NCBI RefSeq assembly: GCF_003096715.1
Contig: NZ_QEOL01000023.1
Span: 1 to 64,000, forward strand
Direction of reading: 5' to 3'
DNA length: 64,000 bases
From: Paraburkholderia silvatlantica
GTDB lineage: Bacteria; Pseudomonadota; Gammaproteobacteria; Burkholderiales; Burkholderiaceae
In this document: in pieces, positions 42,698 to 51,602 of the stretch
Numbering within the stretch: position 1 is the stretch's first letter
How the letters are laid out: every line of letters begins with the position of its first letter
Made by a program: the position numbers and the translations under genes
Notes under the pieces: model-generated
What the model was told of the DNA's origin: nothing
Databases searched by the model: none
The model's input: only the letters and a program-made list of their open reading frames with translations

Positions 42698-43936
42698 ATG
42701 GACTTTGCCTATAGCCCGAAAGTCGAAGCGCTGTGCACGCAATTGCGCGCGTTTATGGACACGCATATCGTGCCGCGCATCGGCCAATGGCACGAAGAAG
42801 TGAGCGCGGGGCAGTATCCCGTTTCCTTCATGGAGGACCTGAAGGAGAAGGCGCGAGCCCAGGGCCTCTGGAACCTGTTCCTGCCGCATCTGCGCGATGA
42901 CGAGCCGGGCACGCGGCTGACCAATCTCGAGTACGCGCCGCTGGCCGAGATCATGGGGCGCGTATCGTGGGCCTCCGAGGTGTTCAATTGCAATGCGCCG
43001 GACACGGGCAACATGGAACTGCTCCATATGTTCGCCACGCCTGCGCAGCGCAAAAAGTGGCTCGAGCCGCTGCTCGACGGCAGGATCCGCTCGGCGTTTG
43101 CGATGACCGAGCCCGCAGTCGCCTCGTCGGACGCGACCAACATCACGACGTCCATTCGCCTCGACGGCGACGACTATGTGATCGATGGCCGCAAGTGGTT
43201 CATTACGAACGCCGCGCACCCGAATTGCCAGATCTTCATCGTCATGGGCAAGACGGACCCGGAAGCGCCCGCGCACCGTCAGCAAAGCATGGTTCTCGTG
43301 CCGCGCGACACGCCGGGCGTGAAGATCATCCGCAATATCACGGTGGTCAATCACACGGCGCCGGAAGGCCATTGCGAGATCGAATTCAAGGGCGTACGCG
43401 TGCCGCGCTCGAATCTGCTCGGCGAGGAAGGCAGCGGCTTTGCGCTCGCCCAGGCGCGCCTCGGACCGGGCCGCATTCACCACTGCATGCGCTCGATCGG
43501 CGCCGCCGAACTGGCGCTCGAACTGATGATCGAACGCGCGCAGGCGCGCACGGCGTTCGGCAAGAAGCTCTATCAGCAAGGCACGGTTGGCGAGTGGATC
43601 GCGAAGTCGCGCATCGAGATCGATCAGGCGAGGCTCTTCGTGCTGAAGGCCGCCTGGATGATCGACAACGTGGGCGCGAAGGAAGCGCGCAAGGAGATCG
43701 CGATGATCAAGGCGCTCGTGCCGGGCGTGCACACCGCCGTATGCGAGCGGGCGATCCAGACCTTCGGCGCGATGGGGCTGAGCCCCGACACGCCGCTGGC
43801 GGACAGCTGGACCTGGGGGCGTGCGTTGAAGTTCGCCGATGGCCCGGACGAGGTGCATCTCCAGAGCATTGCGCGCATGGAGGTCAAGGCGCGGCCCTAT
43901 GAACCGGGCCGTGAGAGTCCTTACCTGACGCGTTAG
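42698..43936 (+). CDS. Acyl-CoA dehydrogenase (ACAD10/11-like)
   Basis: A 412-residue FAD enzyme. It carries the family motifs RSAFAMTEPAVASSDATNIT, the WFITNAAHPNCQIFIVMG strand, GSGFALAQARLGPGRIHH and the C-terminal AIQTFGAMGLSPDTPLADSW region. It is the last gene of the phosphatase, phosphotransferase and SDR cluster and would oxidise the acyl-CoA made by the kinase-like partner. A 69-bp gap with no full gene separates it from the SDR. ATG 42698 follows GGAAGAGCAAG. Confidence 0.92.
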   Translation: MDFAYSPKVEALCTQLRAFMDTHIVPRIGQWHEEVSAGQYPVSFMEDLKEKARAQGLWNLFLPHLRDDEPGTRLTNLEYAPLAEIMGRVSWASEVFNCNAPDTGNMELLHMFATPAQRKKWLEPLLDGRIRSAFAMTEPAVASSDATNITTSIRLDGDDYVIDGRKWFITNAAHPNCQIFIVMGKTDPEAPAHRQQSMVLVPRDTPGVKIIRNITVVNHTAPEGHCEIEFKGVRVPRSNLLGEEGSGFALAQARLGPGRIHHCMRSIGAAELALELMIERAQARTAFGKKLYQQGTVGEWIAKSRIEIDQARLFVLKAAWMIDNVGAKEARKEIAMIKALVPGVHTAVCERAIQTFGAMGLSPDTPLADSWTWGRALKFADGPDEVHLQSIARMEVKARPYEPGRESPYLTR

Positions 43937-44272
43937 CGAGCCGTCGCCGGTGTTAGTGCTCACCGCGCCGGACAGGATCGTCACTCCGCCTCCGCCTCGG
44001 TTGCCGGGGCAGGTTCCCGCCCTTCAGGACTGCCGCGATGGGCGGGCAGCGTGGAGCCTGGCTCACGCATGAAGTCACGATCGTCCTCGAACGAACCCGC
44101 CGGCCCCAGGAACAGGCCTGGACCTGGCCTTCGGGGCGGCCGATGGGTCGCCCGGAGCGGTTGTCCGTAACGCCAGGTTTACGGACAGATGCCGACTCTT
44201 ACTTTCCGCGCATGCCTGGAATATGCTCCTACAAGCCATATCGAAGCCGTTTTCCGCCAGGACAGTCACTCC
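43937..44272. other. Intergenic region with a 9-bp inverted repeat
   Basis: No gene is supported here. At 44162-44187 the arms TGTCCGTAA and TTACGGACA are separated by 8 bp, 86 bp upstream of the small gene at 44273. This looks like a regulator-binding palindrome or a stem-loop. The remainder is unremarkable. Confidence 0.5.
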
Positions 44273-44593
44273 ATGGGAAACAAGATGGTCATCCAAAGGC
44301 TCACAATCCGCGCTGCCTCGGGCAAGCTCAAGATCATCCCGGTATGGCGCTGCCTCGCACAAAGCAGTGTCAAGGTAGTCCGCTGGAGCGTCTGTGCCGA
44401 TCGCGGCACGGCCGTGGACTCGATGACAGTCGACATTCTCGAGATTGATCCGCGCCGAACGGCGGAAATCAGTACCGTGCTCGGTAAGGCACCACTGGAA
44501 ATGAGCGTGACAACGTTGAATTTGACAGTAATCTCGACTCCCAAATCCGCCAACGATGTAGAAAACCCACGCGAGGCAGCGGATTCGCTTTGA
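44273..44593 (+). CDS. Small hypothetical protein, ACT-like fold possible
   Basis: A 106-residue protein starting MGNKMVIQRLTIRA. The predicted pattern is strand, helix (KLKIIPVWRCLAQS), strand (VKVVRWSVCAD), strand (DSMTVDILEI), helix (RRTAEISTVLGKAP), strand (EMSVTTLNLTVIS). This beta-alpha-beta-beta-alpha-beta order matches ACT domains, which bind amino acids in regulators such as the acetohydroxyacid synthase small subunit. The match is only by pattern. GC is lower than in its neighbours, so transfer is possible. An in-frame ATG extends it to 44189. An inverted repeat lies upstream. Confidence 0.5.
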   Translation: MGNKMVIQRLTIRAASGKLKIIPVWRCLAQSSVKVVRWSVCADRGTAVDSMTVDILEIDPRRTAEISTVLGKAPLEMSVTTLNLTVISTPKSANDVENPREAADSL

Positions 44594-44779
44594 CCCGAAC
44601 GCCCACGCCAGGCGCATCGGGCGAGCCCTCATCGCCAGGATTGAGCGGACCTTCCTGCCGTGGCCCCAGTATCTTCATGGTGTGTGCATATGTGCCTCCT
44701 GTTCGGGCTGTGAGCCTCGTGGTAAACGAGGCAGCCAGCAACCTGCGCGCAGCGGTTGTACCAGCGGCGGTGCGGAGCC

Positions 44780-45456
44780 TCATGATTGCCCCGTGAGCGC
44801 ATGCGCGCGGCGCAGTGCGGCGATCATCTGGGCGAGTGCCGTTTTTCGCGCTTGCGCGCTCGGTGCGCGCAGGACGTACGATGGGTGCCAGGTCGCCACG
44901 ACCGTGAGATCGCCGATATGCGTCACCCGATCCCTATGCGCAGCCAGGCGTGCTTTCGGGTCGCGTAGCACGGCTTGCAACGCGGTCGCGCCGAGCGCTA
45001 CGACCACCTTGGGGCGCACCTTCGCAAGCTCGCGTTCGAGCCAGTACGAGCAGGCTTCGACTTCGCGCTGCGCCGGCGTCTTGTGCAGACGGCGCTTGCC
45101 TCGGAGCTCCCATTTGAAGTGCTTGACCGCATTGGTCACATAAACGGCCTTGCGCTCGATGCCCGCCTCGGTCAGCACGCTGTCGAGCAGGGCGCCCGCG
45201 GGACCGACGAAAGGCCGGCCTGGTCCTCCTGATCGCCGGGCTGCTCGCCGACCAGCATCAGCGTGGCGTGCGTGCTGCCCGCGCCGGGCACCGCCTGGGT
45301 GGCATCGTGCCAGAGCGTGCAACGCCGGTACGCTTCGAGCGATTCTGGCGTCTGTTCAGGATCGACTTGCTCTCTGACGCTCGCCGGTGTGCGTTCGTGC
45401 GCCGGCGACGCGATGAACAGATCGCCCTCGCGGCGACGTGGAGTGCGTGTTGTCAT
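44780..45456 (-). pseudogene. udgX: UdgX-family uracil-DNA glycosylase gene, frameshifted
   Basis: A minus-strand gene split in two frames. The 5' part (MTTRTPRRREGDL to LVGEQPGDQEDQAG) contains the first family motif. After a break at 45213-45220 the second frame resumes with RPFVGPAGALLDSV, the KRRLH loop (WELRGKRRLHKTP) that marks UdgX, and ATWHPSYVLRAP. The break fits loss of four bases from a CCGGCCGG repeat, which would restore QAGRPFVGPAG. UdgX binds uracil-DNA covalently in characterised members. The start overlaps the TGA of a short upstream frame (see findings). Pseudogene or sequencing error. Confidence 0.82.
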
Positions 45457-46159
45457 TGCGGCGCCTCGTCCACCGCGAGCGCGTTGCGCACCGCAGTCAC
45501 GCCGTCGACGCGCCCGCTGCGATCCTACCGGGACTTTGCCGCGGCGAGCGCTGCCGATTGGGGCGGGCCCATTGACCTGGCGGCTTCGAATATTTGATAA
45601 GAGCGCCGCGCCAGGAGGCTATCCCGGTTCTGGCAGTTCTTCCGGCGAAAGCGCAATCCACATGCCGGACGTGTCGCCCGACCCTTACCGATCCGCCATT
45701 GACGTTCGACGAGTTTGTCCTTCCTGGTAAAGCCGACCGTAGGCCTGCCTGGGTCGAGATAGTGCGATCGCCGGTCGCGAGTGGGTCATCTGTGAGAGCG
45801 GCGCGCTGCGCGACCGGAGCAGCGGTGCGATGAAGCCAGCCCCTTTAGGCATATCCGGTGGGCACATCCAGTGCGCATGCACCGTCAGGCCTTTGAGAGG
45901 AGCCAGCCATGCTTGACTACGCGATCGTATTCTCGCTGAACCCATCCACGGAGCGAACTCAGTCCCAACGGAGCCACCATGCCAAATACCGATTCGAAAC
46001 ACAAAGGCTCCGCCGCGACGAACCTGACGACCCCGACTGATCCTGGCAACACTTACCGTACAGGAGATGCGATACGCGGTTTCCCTCGGTGCGCAGAACG
46101 CCCCGACGGGATGCTCAAGACCCTCGCACGCTCTTTTCCGAGCGACGGAGCATACGAAT
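45457..46159. other. Interval between udgX and the decarboxylase-like gene
   Basis: No convincing gene. On the minus strand a 23-codon frame ends with VTAVRNALAVDEAPQ and a TGA overlapping the udgX ATG (ATGA), which looks like the 3' end of a deleted upstream partner. On the plus strand short frames start at 45909 (43 codons, MLDYAIVF) and 45979 (MPNTDSKHKGSAA, with GGAG before it), but the latter runs into the decarboxylase-like gene and loses coding character. Confidence 0.45.
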
Positions 46160-47416
46160 ATGAGTGGCGCAAACAAGGAGTCGGCATCCCGGCGACGCCT
46201 GGGAAACTGGATGCCGGCCAGGGAAGAGCACACTGCAGCTTTTCGGATCGAGATTGCCGCCCGCGCGCGGGAGCGACGCGCCGGCATCGCGCTTTCGAGC
46301 GTTGTCCAGGACCTCGGCAAGCTCATCGACGGCGACCCCGTGCTCAGGATGAACCTGTCCCGCGCGATCGATGACGCGATCGAGCAGGGCAAGCAACTGG
46401 GATATTCAAACATCGGCGAATTGCTGAACGTGGTCGACTACCTGACGACGTTCAGCCCGCCATTCAGCGAGAGCGCTCCGGTGGCCACGCCGCTGAACGC
46501 CATGCTCGAATGGCCCATGTGCATGCCCACCGGCTATGCCGTGTTCCGCGATCCCGCATTCAATGCCCGGCTGCGGCGCGTCCTGAGCACGTGGGCCAGC
46601 TTTCTGAGCGGGCCGCGCTCCCGTACCTGGCTTGTCGAAGACGAGCCGCAAGGCTGGTTCAGCGCCCCCGCTCTGGCGAAACTCGGAATGGAGGACTTCG
46701 TACACGATCGCTCGCTCGAGCATTGGGGATTCGCCTCCTGGAACGCCTTCTTTACGCGTCATCTCAGGGCGGGCGCGCGTCCGGTCGCGTCGCCCGACGA
46801 CAGCGCGGTTATCGTGAACGCCTGCGAAGCGTCGCCTTTCGACGTGCGGGAAGACGTGAAACTCCTCGACAGTTTCTGGATCAAGTCCCAGCCATATTCC
46901 CTGCGCGAAATCCTGACATCAAGCGACGAGTCGCTCGCGCGCCGGTTCGTCGGCGGAACGGTTTATCAGGGCTACCTGAGCGCTTACAACTATCATCGCT
47001 GGCACGCACCCGTCGACGGAAAGGTCGTCGAGGCCTATAACGTAGACGGCACCTACTACTCGGACGCCGAATCCGAGGGCGAAGACCCGAGCGGGCTGAA
47101 CGATTCCCAGGGCTATACCACCGCGGTGGCGGCGAGGGCCGTCATTGTCATCGACAGTGCCGATCCGGTGATCGGCGAAGTGGCGTGCGTATTTGTGGGG
47201 ATGGCGGAAGTATCGTCCTGCCAGGTCGTCGTGCGCCCGGGTGACGACGTCAGGAAAGGCGACGAGCTGGGATTCTTCCAGTTTGGCGGAAGCACATACT
47301 GCCTGCTGTTCCGGCGGAATGTCATTGAACGCTTCGTGCCCCAGCCGCCATGGCATGACGATGTCCCGCCCCTGAAAGTCAACTCGGCGCTGGCCTATGT
47401 GCGCCGAAGCGCATGA
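46160..47416 (+). CDS. Phosphatidylserine decarboxylase-like protein
   Basis: A 418-residue protein of the PSD-related family. The N-terminal half is helical and not part of classical Psd. The C-terminal half has the PSD fold with YHRWHAPVDGKVVEAYNVDG and the ending FFQFGGSTYCLLF. The cleavage site of the family is LGST or GSS; here FGGST keeps the G-S pair, so self-cleavage to a pyruvoyl enzyme is conceivable. The substrate may be an amino acid or phospholipid. The ATG at 46160 follows a weak site. It is the only intact gene of the local decayed stretch. Confidence 0.75.
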   Translation: MSGANKESASRRRLGNWMPAREEHTAAFRIEIAARARERRAGIALSSVVQDLGKLIDGDPVLRMNLSRAIDDAIEQGKQLGYSNIGELLNVVDYLTTFSPPFSESAPVATPLNAMLEWPMCMPTGYAVFRDPAFNARLRRVLSTWASFLSGPRSRTWLVEDEPQGWFSAPALAKLGMEDFVHDRSLEHWGFASWNAFFTRHLRAGARPVASPDDSAVIVNACEASPFDVREDVKLLDSFWIKSQPYSLREILTSSDESLARRFVGGTVYQGYLSAYNYHRWHAPVDGKVVEAYNVDGTYYSDAESEGEDPSGLNDSQGYTTAVAARAVIVIDSADPVIGEVACVFVGMAEVSSCQVVVRPGDDVRKGDELGFFQFGGSTYCLLFRRNVIERFVPQPPWHDDVPPLKVNSALAYVRRSA

Positions 47417-47434
47417 CTCCGGGACGGCAGCGCG

Positions 47435-47812
47435 CGGCGGGAAACGCGTGACGCCAACAAGTACGACGGGATGATGGCCTTCGGCGCGGTGCTGCCGAGG
47501 CTGCGCGCGCAGGTCAAACGCGACCTCGCGCTCGAGGGCATCCCGCGCAACAAGGTGTTGGCGACAGTCGTGCGCTTGCTCGATACGACACTGATCCGCG
47601 TGGGCGGCGAGGCATATGTGCGCGAAAACCGCTCGTATGGTTTGACGACGCTTCGCAAGCGACATCTGAAGATTTCAGCCGGTACCCTGCGCCTGAAGTT
47701 TCGTGGCAAGAGTGGCATTGAGCACGATGTCGCCGTAAGCGATGTGCACGTTGCGCGGATTGTGAAGCGCTGCATGGACCTGCCGGGCCAGGATCTTTTC
47801 CAGTATCTCGAG
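47435..47812 (+). pseudogene. DNA topoisomerase IB fragment
   Basis: An internal fragment of bacterial topoisomerase IB. The matching part begins around RRETRDANKYDGMMAFGAVL, through RNKVLATVVRLLDTTLIRVG, NRSYGLTTLRKRHLKIS and RLKFRGKSGIEHDV, to DLPGQDLFQYLER near 47812. Both the N-terminal domain and the catalytic C-terminus with the active-site tyrosine are missing; after 47812 the frame continues to 47902 with unrelated sequence. It is fused in frame directly after the stop of the preceding gene. A remnant of deletion or transfer. Confidence 0.8.
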
Positions 47813-48109
47813 CGACCCGCGGCTTACCCCACTGATGTCCGAATCGAGTCGCAAGGCCCGCGCTCGAGTAACGCCATCTCAAGCGCAGACCACTGCGTCT
47901 AAAGCGGCCGCAGCGTAAAGAGCCGGAGTGAGCAATGTCACTGCGTCCATCGTCGGTCGCAGCTTATGCCGAGCATTCAACCACAATTGGCATTCCGGGT
48001 CGGCGTTCGTGATGCTACACCTGCTGCCGGGCGAGCCGCTTTCAGCGGCATGCCGCTTGCGCATGTACAGTGCCGCGCTTTGCCAGCGGCATCTCCGAGG
48101 GGCGTACCC

Positions 48110-49405
48110 GTGGACGACGACGAAAGACTCGAGCCCGAAGTCTCGGTGACTGACCAGACAGAGCGCTCGTGGCTGTCCCGGCTCGGGCCCGGCCTCGTCA
48201 CGGGAGCGGCAGATGACGACCCGAGCGGGATTGGCACCTATTCCCAGGCGGGAGCGCAGTTTGGGTTCATGCTGTTGTGGACGCTTCTGTTGTCCTATCC
48301 CCTGATGGTTGCGATCCAGATGATCAGCGCGCGTATCGGACGCGTGAGCGGAAAAGGGCTAGCCTCCAACATGCGGGTGTACGGGCCGAAATGGCTCGTG
48401 ATCGCATTGGTGCTCGTCCTCGCTGCCGCGAACACCATCAACATCGCGGCAGACCTGGCCGCAATGGGGGCGGTGCTCCATCTGCTCGTGCGCGGTCCCC
48501 AGCAGCTTTATGTGGTCGCGCTTGGCCTGTCGTCTGCCATCCTTCAGATATGGATTCCTTACGATAACTATGCGCGCTTCCTTAAGTGGTTGACCCTGGT
48601 CCTGTTTTCGTACGTCGCTGTTGCGTTTGTCGTGCCGGTGAACTGGGGGCAAGTCGCGCTTTCGGTGATCTGGCCACGCGCCAATCTTTCCAGCGCCTAT
48701 GTCACTACCGTCGTCGCCGTCCTCGGCACGACGATCAGTCCGTATCTGTTCTTCTGGCAGGCGTCCCAGGAAGTCGAGGAGCTTCGCTCAAAGCCTGGCG
48801 AGCGGCCGCTGCGCTGGGTCTCATCATTTCGGGCTTATCGGCAGATCGACAGGATCACGGCAGACACGTGGATCGGAATGGGAATTTCGAATGGCGTCGG
48901 TTTTTTTATCATGCTCACCGCAGCTGTCACGCTTCACGCCCATCATATTGAAGTTCACACGTCCGCCGATGCCGCTCGGGCACTCGCACCCATCGCGGGC
49001 CGCTTTGCGTCGATCGTCTTCGCCGCCGGCATAGTAGGCACCGGGCTGCTCGCGCTGCCTGTATTGGCGGGCTCCGCTGCATATGGCGCAGCGGGCGCAT
49101 TCAGGTGGCGCAGCAGCCTTTCCCTTCACCTGACGCTCGCTCGCGAGTTCTACTCCGTCATTGCGGTGGCAATCATCGGCGGCGTCAGCATGACTTTCTT
49201 TCACCTTGATCCCGTCAAGGCGCTTTACTGGAGCGCCGTGATCAATGGGCTGGCTGCAGTGCCGGTCATGGTCGTCGTGATGCTGATGGGAAGCAGCGAG
49301 AGGATCATGGGCAGGTTCGCCATATCAGGATTCCTCAAAGCAGGGGGGTGGATTGCCACCCTGTTAATGGCGATCGCGGCGGCAGGCATGTTCGTGCCCG
49401 GCTAG
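48110..49405 (+). CDS. Nramp-family divalent metal transporter, atypical metal site
   Basis: A 431-residue membrane protein with eleven predicted helices. TM1 carries TGAADDDPSGIGTYSQAGAQ in place of the canonical DPGN, and TM6 carries TTISPYLFFWQASQEVEE, lacking the MPH metal-binding methionine. It therefore belongs to the Nramp-related branch in which selectivity differs from Mn/Fe (for example magnesium-type NRMT proteins). Start: GTG at 48110 with CGAGGGG upstream; a longer frame begins at 47966 without support. It has no cotranscribed partner. Confidence 0.8.
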   Translation: MDDDERLEPEVSVTDQTERSWLSRLGPGLVTGAADDDPSGIGTYSQAGAQFGFMLLWTLLLSYPLMVAIQMISARIGRVSGKGLASNMRVYGPKWLVIALVLVLAAANTINIAADLAAMGAVLHLLVRGPQQLYVVALGLSSAILQIWIPYDNYARFLKWLTLVLFSYVAVAFVVPVNWGQVALSVIWPRANLSSAYVTTVVAVLGTTISPYLFFWQASQEVEELRSKPGERPLRWVSSFRAYRQIDRITADTWIGMGISNGVGFFIMLTAAVTLHAHHIEVHTSADAARALAPIAGRFASIVFAAGIVGTGLLALPVLAGSAAYGAAGAFRWRSSLSLHLTLAREFYSVIAVAIIGGVSMTFFHLDPVKALYWSAVINGLAAVPVMVVVMLMGSSERIMGRFAISGFLKAGGWIATLLMAIAAAGMFVPG

Positions 49406-49727
49406 CGGGCGGCCAGCCAGCCTGGACGCGGCATGCGAGGCGCAATCGGTCCCTACGATCAGGTCGAAGCGACCGGCAGGCCAGTCACGCGGCATCGCGA
49501 GACGTTGCACTTCGACGCTGGCGAATGACGCCAACTGCGCCTTCCACGGCACTGCGCGCTTAGCGCAAGCTGCGTTGCCTGCACGTGCGGTTCGGCATCG
49601 ATGACGCAAGGCGCATGCCTTCGAAGGCGCCGCCCGTTACGAGGCGGACACCGGCGTGCTCTATTACCCGGGCTAAGCTGGTGGGGTCGCGCTTGCGCGC
49701 CCTGCGGGTGATCGGTAAAACGATCCC
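49406..49727. other. Gap after the Nramp-type gene
   Basis: No intact gene. It contains the methyltransferase-like remnant (minus) and, on the plus strand near 49618-49677, a tail-like frame ending RYEADTGVLYYPG and a stop, with no recognised beginning. Confidence 0.45.
49447..49560 (-). pseudogene. Possible remnant of a class I (NodS-like) methyltransferase
   Basis: A short minus-strand segment encodes EVQRLAMPRDWPAGRFDLIV, which resembles the strand-4 region of NodS-like SAM methyltransferases. No start, SAM motif or C-terminus remains. The match is short, so this is tentative. Confidence 0.3.
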
Positions 49728-50117
49728 CTACCGCCCCATGCGCCGGTCGTAGCGGCTCACGACCCGGTGAATCAGCGTGGGGTCGCGCGCGTCGGCGGTA
49801 TCGAACTTCACGACTACGCTGCCGTCAGATTGCTGGTAGACGTTCGCTGTCACGGTGCCGCCGTCGAGCGTCCCCGCAATCATGCCTGTGCCGGGGTCCT
49901 GCACGGTGATGGCGAGTCCCTCGTCACGCATGGCGCCCGCTGCGGCGGCGAATGACCGGTCGTAGCTTGCGGGCGTCATGACCACGGTGCCGGGCGGCGC
50001 CGCGTAGTACGGGCATCCGGCCAGTGGCAGCAGGCAGGCCCAAACGCCCGCGAGCGCGAGACGCCGCGCGACTGAATACACCGTCGAGCGCAATTGTCGT
50101 TCACCTCGTGGACTCAT
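49728..50117 (-). CDS. Small lipoprotein, last gene of the efflux operon
   Basis: A 129-residue predicted lipoprotein. The signal region (SVARRLALAGVWACLLPLAGC) ends in lipobox PLAGC with the lipidated Cys near residue 34. The mature part begins PYYAAPPGTVV and has a compact beta-rich domain (TPASYDRSFAAAAGAMRDEG, TGTLDGGTVTANVYQQSDGS region). GAGGAG sits seven bases before the ATG at 50117; ATGs at 50123 and 50138 are poorer. It follows the beta-barrel gene by 36 bp. No known family was recognised. Confidence 0.72.
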   Translation of the reverse strand: MSPRGERQLRSTVYSVARRLALAGVWACLLPLAGCPYYAAPPGTVVMTPASYDRSFAAAAGAMRDEGLAITVQDPGTGMIAGTLDGGTVTANVYQQSDGSVVVKFDTADARDPTLIHRVVSRYDRRMGR

Positions 50118-50153
50118 CGCCATTCTCCTCACATGCATCCATCGTTCGACATC

Positions 50154-51152
50154 CTAAAAGCTGACCGCCAGGCCAAACGACACGCCGTGCACGTTGTGGC
50201 CAAACACATAGCGCACCATGGCCCGCGTACGGGTGATGATGATGGGATACGTGCTGCTGTCGAGTTCCAGACCCACGCCCAGCGAGGTGAGTTCGTTGAA
50301 GCCGAGCACCCCGGCGCTGTCGCCGAAGTAATGCGAGTAGGCGAATTCGAGCACGTAGCGCACCGGCTTGTCCAGCGCGTGCCACCCCGTTGGCGCGCGC
50401 CAGCGCGTCCAGAGGCTCACTTGCTGCGCCATCGCAGACCCCTGAACGGCTTCCGAACTCCCGCCGAAGCTTCGCAGGTAGATATCGGTCGCGCGCAGTT
50501 CCGCGTCGATTTCGTAGTTCTCGCGGTAGTGCTCATAGTCGAGCATGAGCGATCCGCCGTAGCCATATGCGTCCAGGTAGCCGTTATTGAGGAACTGGAG
50601 ATTACTGTCCGTGACATGGTTGAACAACGTTTGTCCGATGCGCAGATCGCTGGAAACACGTCCGATCGTGCCGTTTATGATTGGGCGAAACACGAGTTCG
50701 TTGGTGATGCGAAAATCCCAGCCAAGTCCCACAGTGCCGCTGAAGGTATTCCACCTCGTGGGCACCGCCCGCGTCTGTGTGCCGTCGGTCGCGACGAATG
50801 TCGGGTCGTAGCGGCTGTACGCGATCGTGCCTTCCATGTACAACGGAAACGTCCGGCTCAGTGTGAAGCCGCCACCTAGCTGTGTCTGCCCGAAGCCCGG
50901 GTTGCCGGTGGTGCCGTTGTTGATCGAAAGCGAGCTGGTGGTGACGTCCGGCACCGTGGTGTAGGTCATGATGGACAGCACGGCGTCCGCATGCTGCTTG
51001 ATGTTGCCGCCTATCACGGTCTGGTTCGACAGCTGGCCCGGTACGTTCTGCGCGTGCGCTTGCCACGGCAGCACGGCTGCGAGCATCGCCGCGCCAGTCC
51101 TCACTAGCGCGATGCGAAGTTGCAGCCAACGGACGGTGATGGTGTTCGTCAT
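50154..51152 (-). CDS. Outer-membrane beta-barrel protein
   Basis: A 332-residue protein with a signal peptide (ending LPWQAHAQ near residue 35). It has repeated amphipathic strands with aromatic ends (FPLYMEGTIAYSRYDPTFV, LGWDFRITNELVFRPIING) and a terminal Phe (VSFGLAVSF), the signature of outer-membrane assembly. It resembles the solitary autotransporter-like beta-barrel family. It is sixth of seven genes in the operon; a role in envelope function with the pump is inferred only from linkage. Confidence 0.78.
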   Translation of the reverse strand: MTNTITVRWLQLRIALVRTGAAMLAAVLPWQAHAQNVPGQLSNQTVIGGNIKQHADAVLSIMTYTTVPDVTTSSLSINNGTTGNPGFGQTQLGGGFTLSRTFPLYMEGTIAYSRYDPTFVATDGTQTRAVPTRWNTFSGTVGLGWDFRITNELVFRPIINGTIGRVSSDLRIGQTLFNHVTDSNLQFLNNGYLDAYGYGGSLMLDYEHYRENYEIDAELRATDIYLRSFGGSSEAVQGSAMAQQVSLWTRWRAPTGWHALDKPVRYVLEFAYSHYFGDSAGVLGFNELTSLGVGLELDSSTYPIIITRTRAMVRYVFGHNVHGVSFGLAVSF

Positions 51153-51221
51153 GTTCGATCCTGCCGGGTCCCGATGCCCGATTGGGTCTGATTACACCTG
51201 CTTGTGTTTGCTTAAGCCTGC

Positions 51222-51602
51222 TCACGCCCGGTTGCGCGCATGGCGTGAGGCCTCCTGCACGCCGCGCACGGCGGCTGCAACGATCAATCCGGTCAGTACG
51301 ACGCCGACGAGTCCGAGCAGCACCGCGTCGATGCGGCCGAACACGGTGGTCGGCACCACATCGCCGTAACCGATGGTCAGCGCCGTGATCGCATAGAAGT
51401 ACACGGTCTCGCCCACCGTCGATGGGGTGCGGTTCAGCGTCTCCACGGCGCCGCCGAAAAAGAACATGCCAATCGTCAGGATAACGAATATCAATACCAG
51501 GCCGCCCAGAAGCAGACGCATATACCAGATGGCCCGGCCCGATTCCAGCAGGATTTCGCGTGCCTTCGGGGCAAGGTCCGCGCTTGTCGGCGCATGGTTC
51601 AT
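51222..51602 (-). CDS. Two-helix potassium channel protein
   Basis: A 126-residue protein with an N-terminal helix (WYMRLLLGGLVLIFVILTIGMF), a pore helix with selectivity filter TIGYGD (FYAITALTIGYGDVVPTT) and a second helix (IDAVLLGLVGVVLTGLIVAAA). This is the minimal KcsA-like pore with no ligand domain, so a tetrameric K+ channel is expected. The ATG overlaps the stop of the DUF2955 gene (ATGA), so it is translated with the pump genes. A channel inside an efflux operon is unusual. Confidence 0.85.
   Translation of the reverse strand: MNHAPTSADLAPKAREILLESGRAIWYMRLLLGGLVLIFVILTIGMFFFGGAVETLNRTPSTVGETVYFYAITALTIGYGDVVPTTVFGRIDAVLLGLVGVVLTGLIVAAAVRGVQEASRHARNRA

Noticed and set aside
45979-46374. 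A plus-strand gene starting MPNTDSKHKG
   Set aside because: Only the first 30 residues look natural and it has GGAG upstream, but the rest overlaps the decarboxylase-like gene out of frame with Arg/Pro-rich sequence. It could be a remnant; not annotated as a gene.
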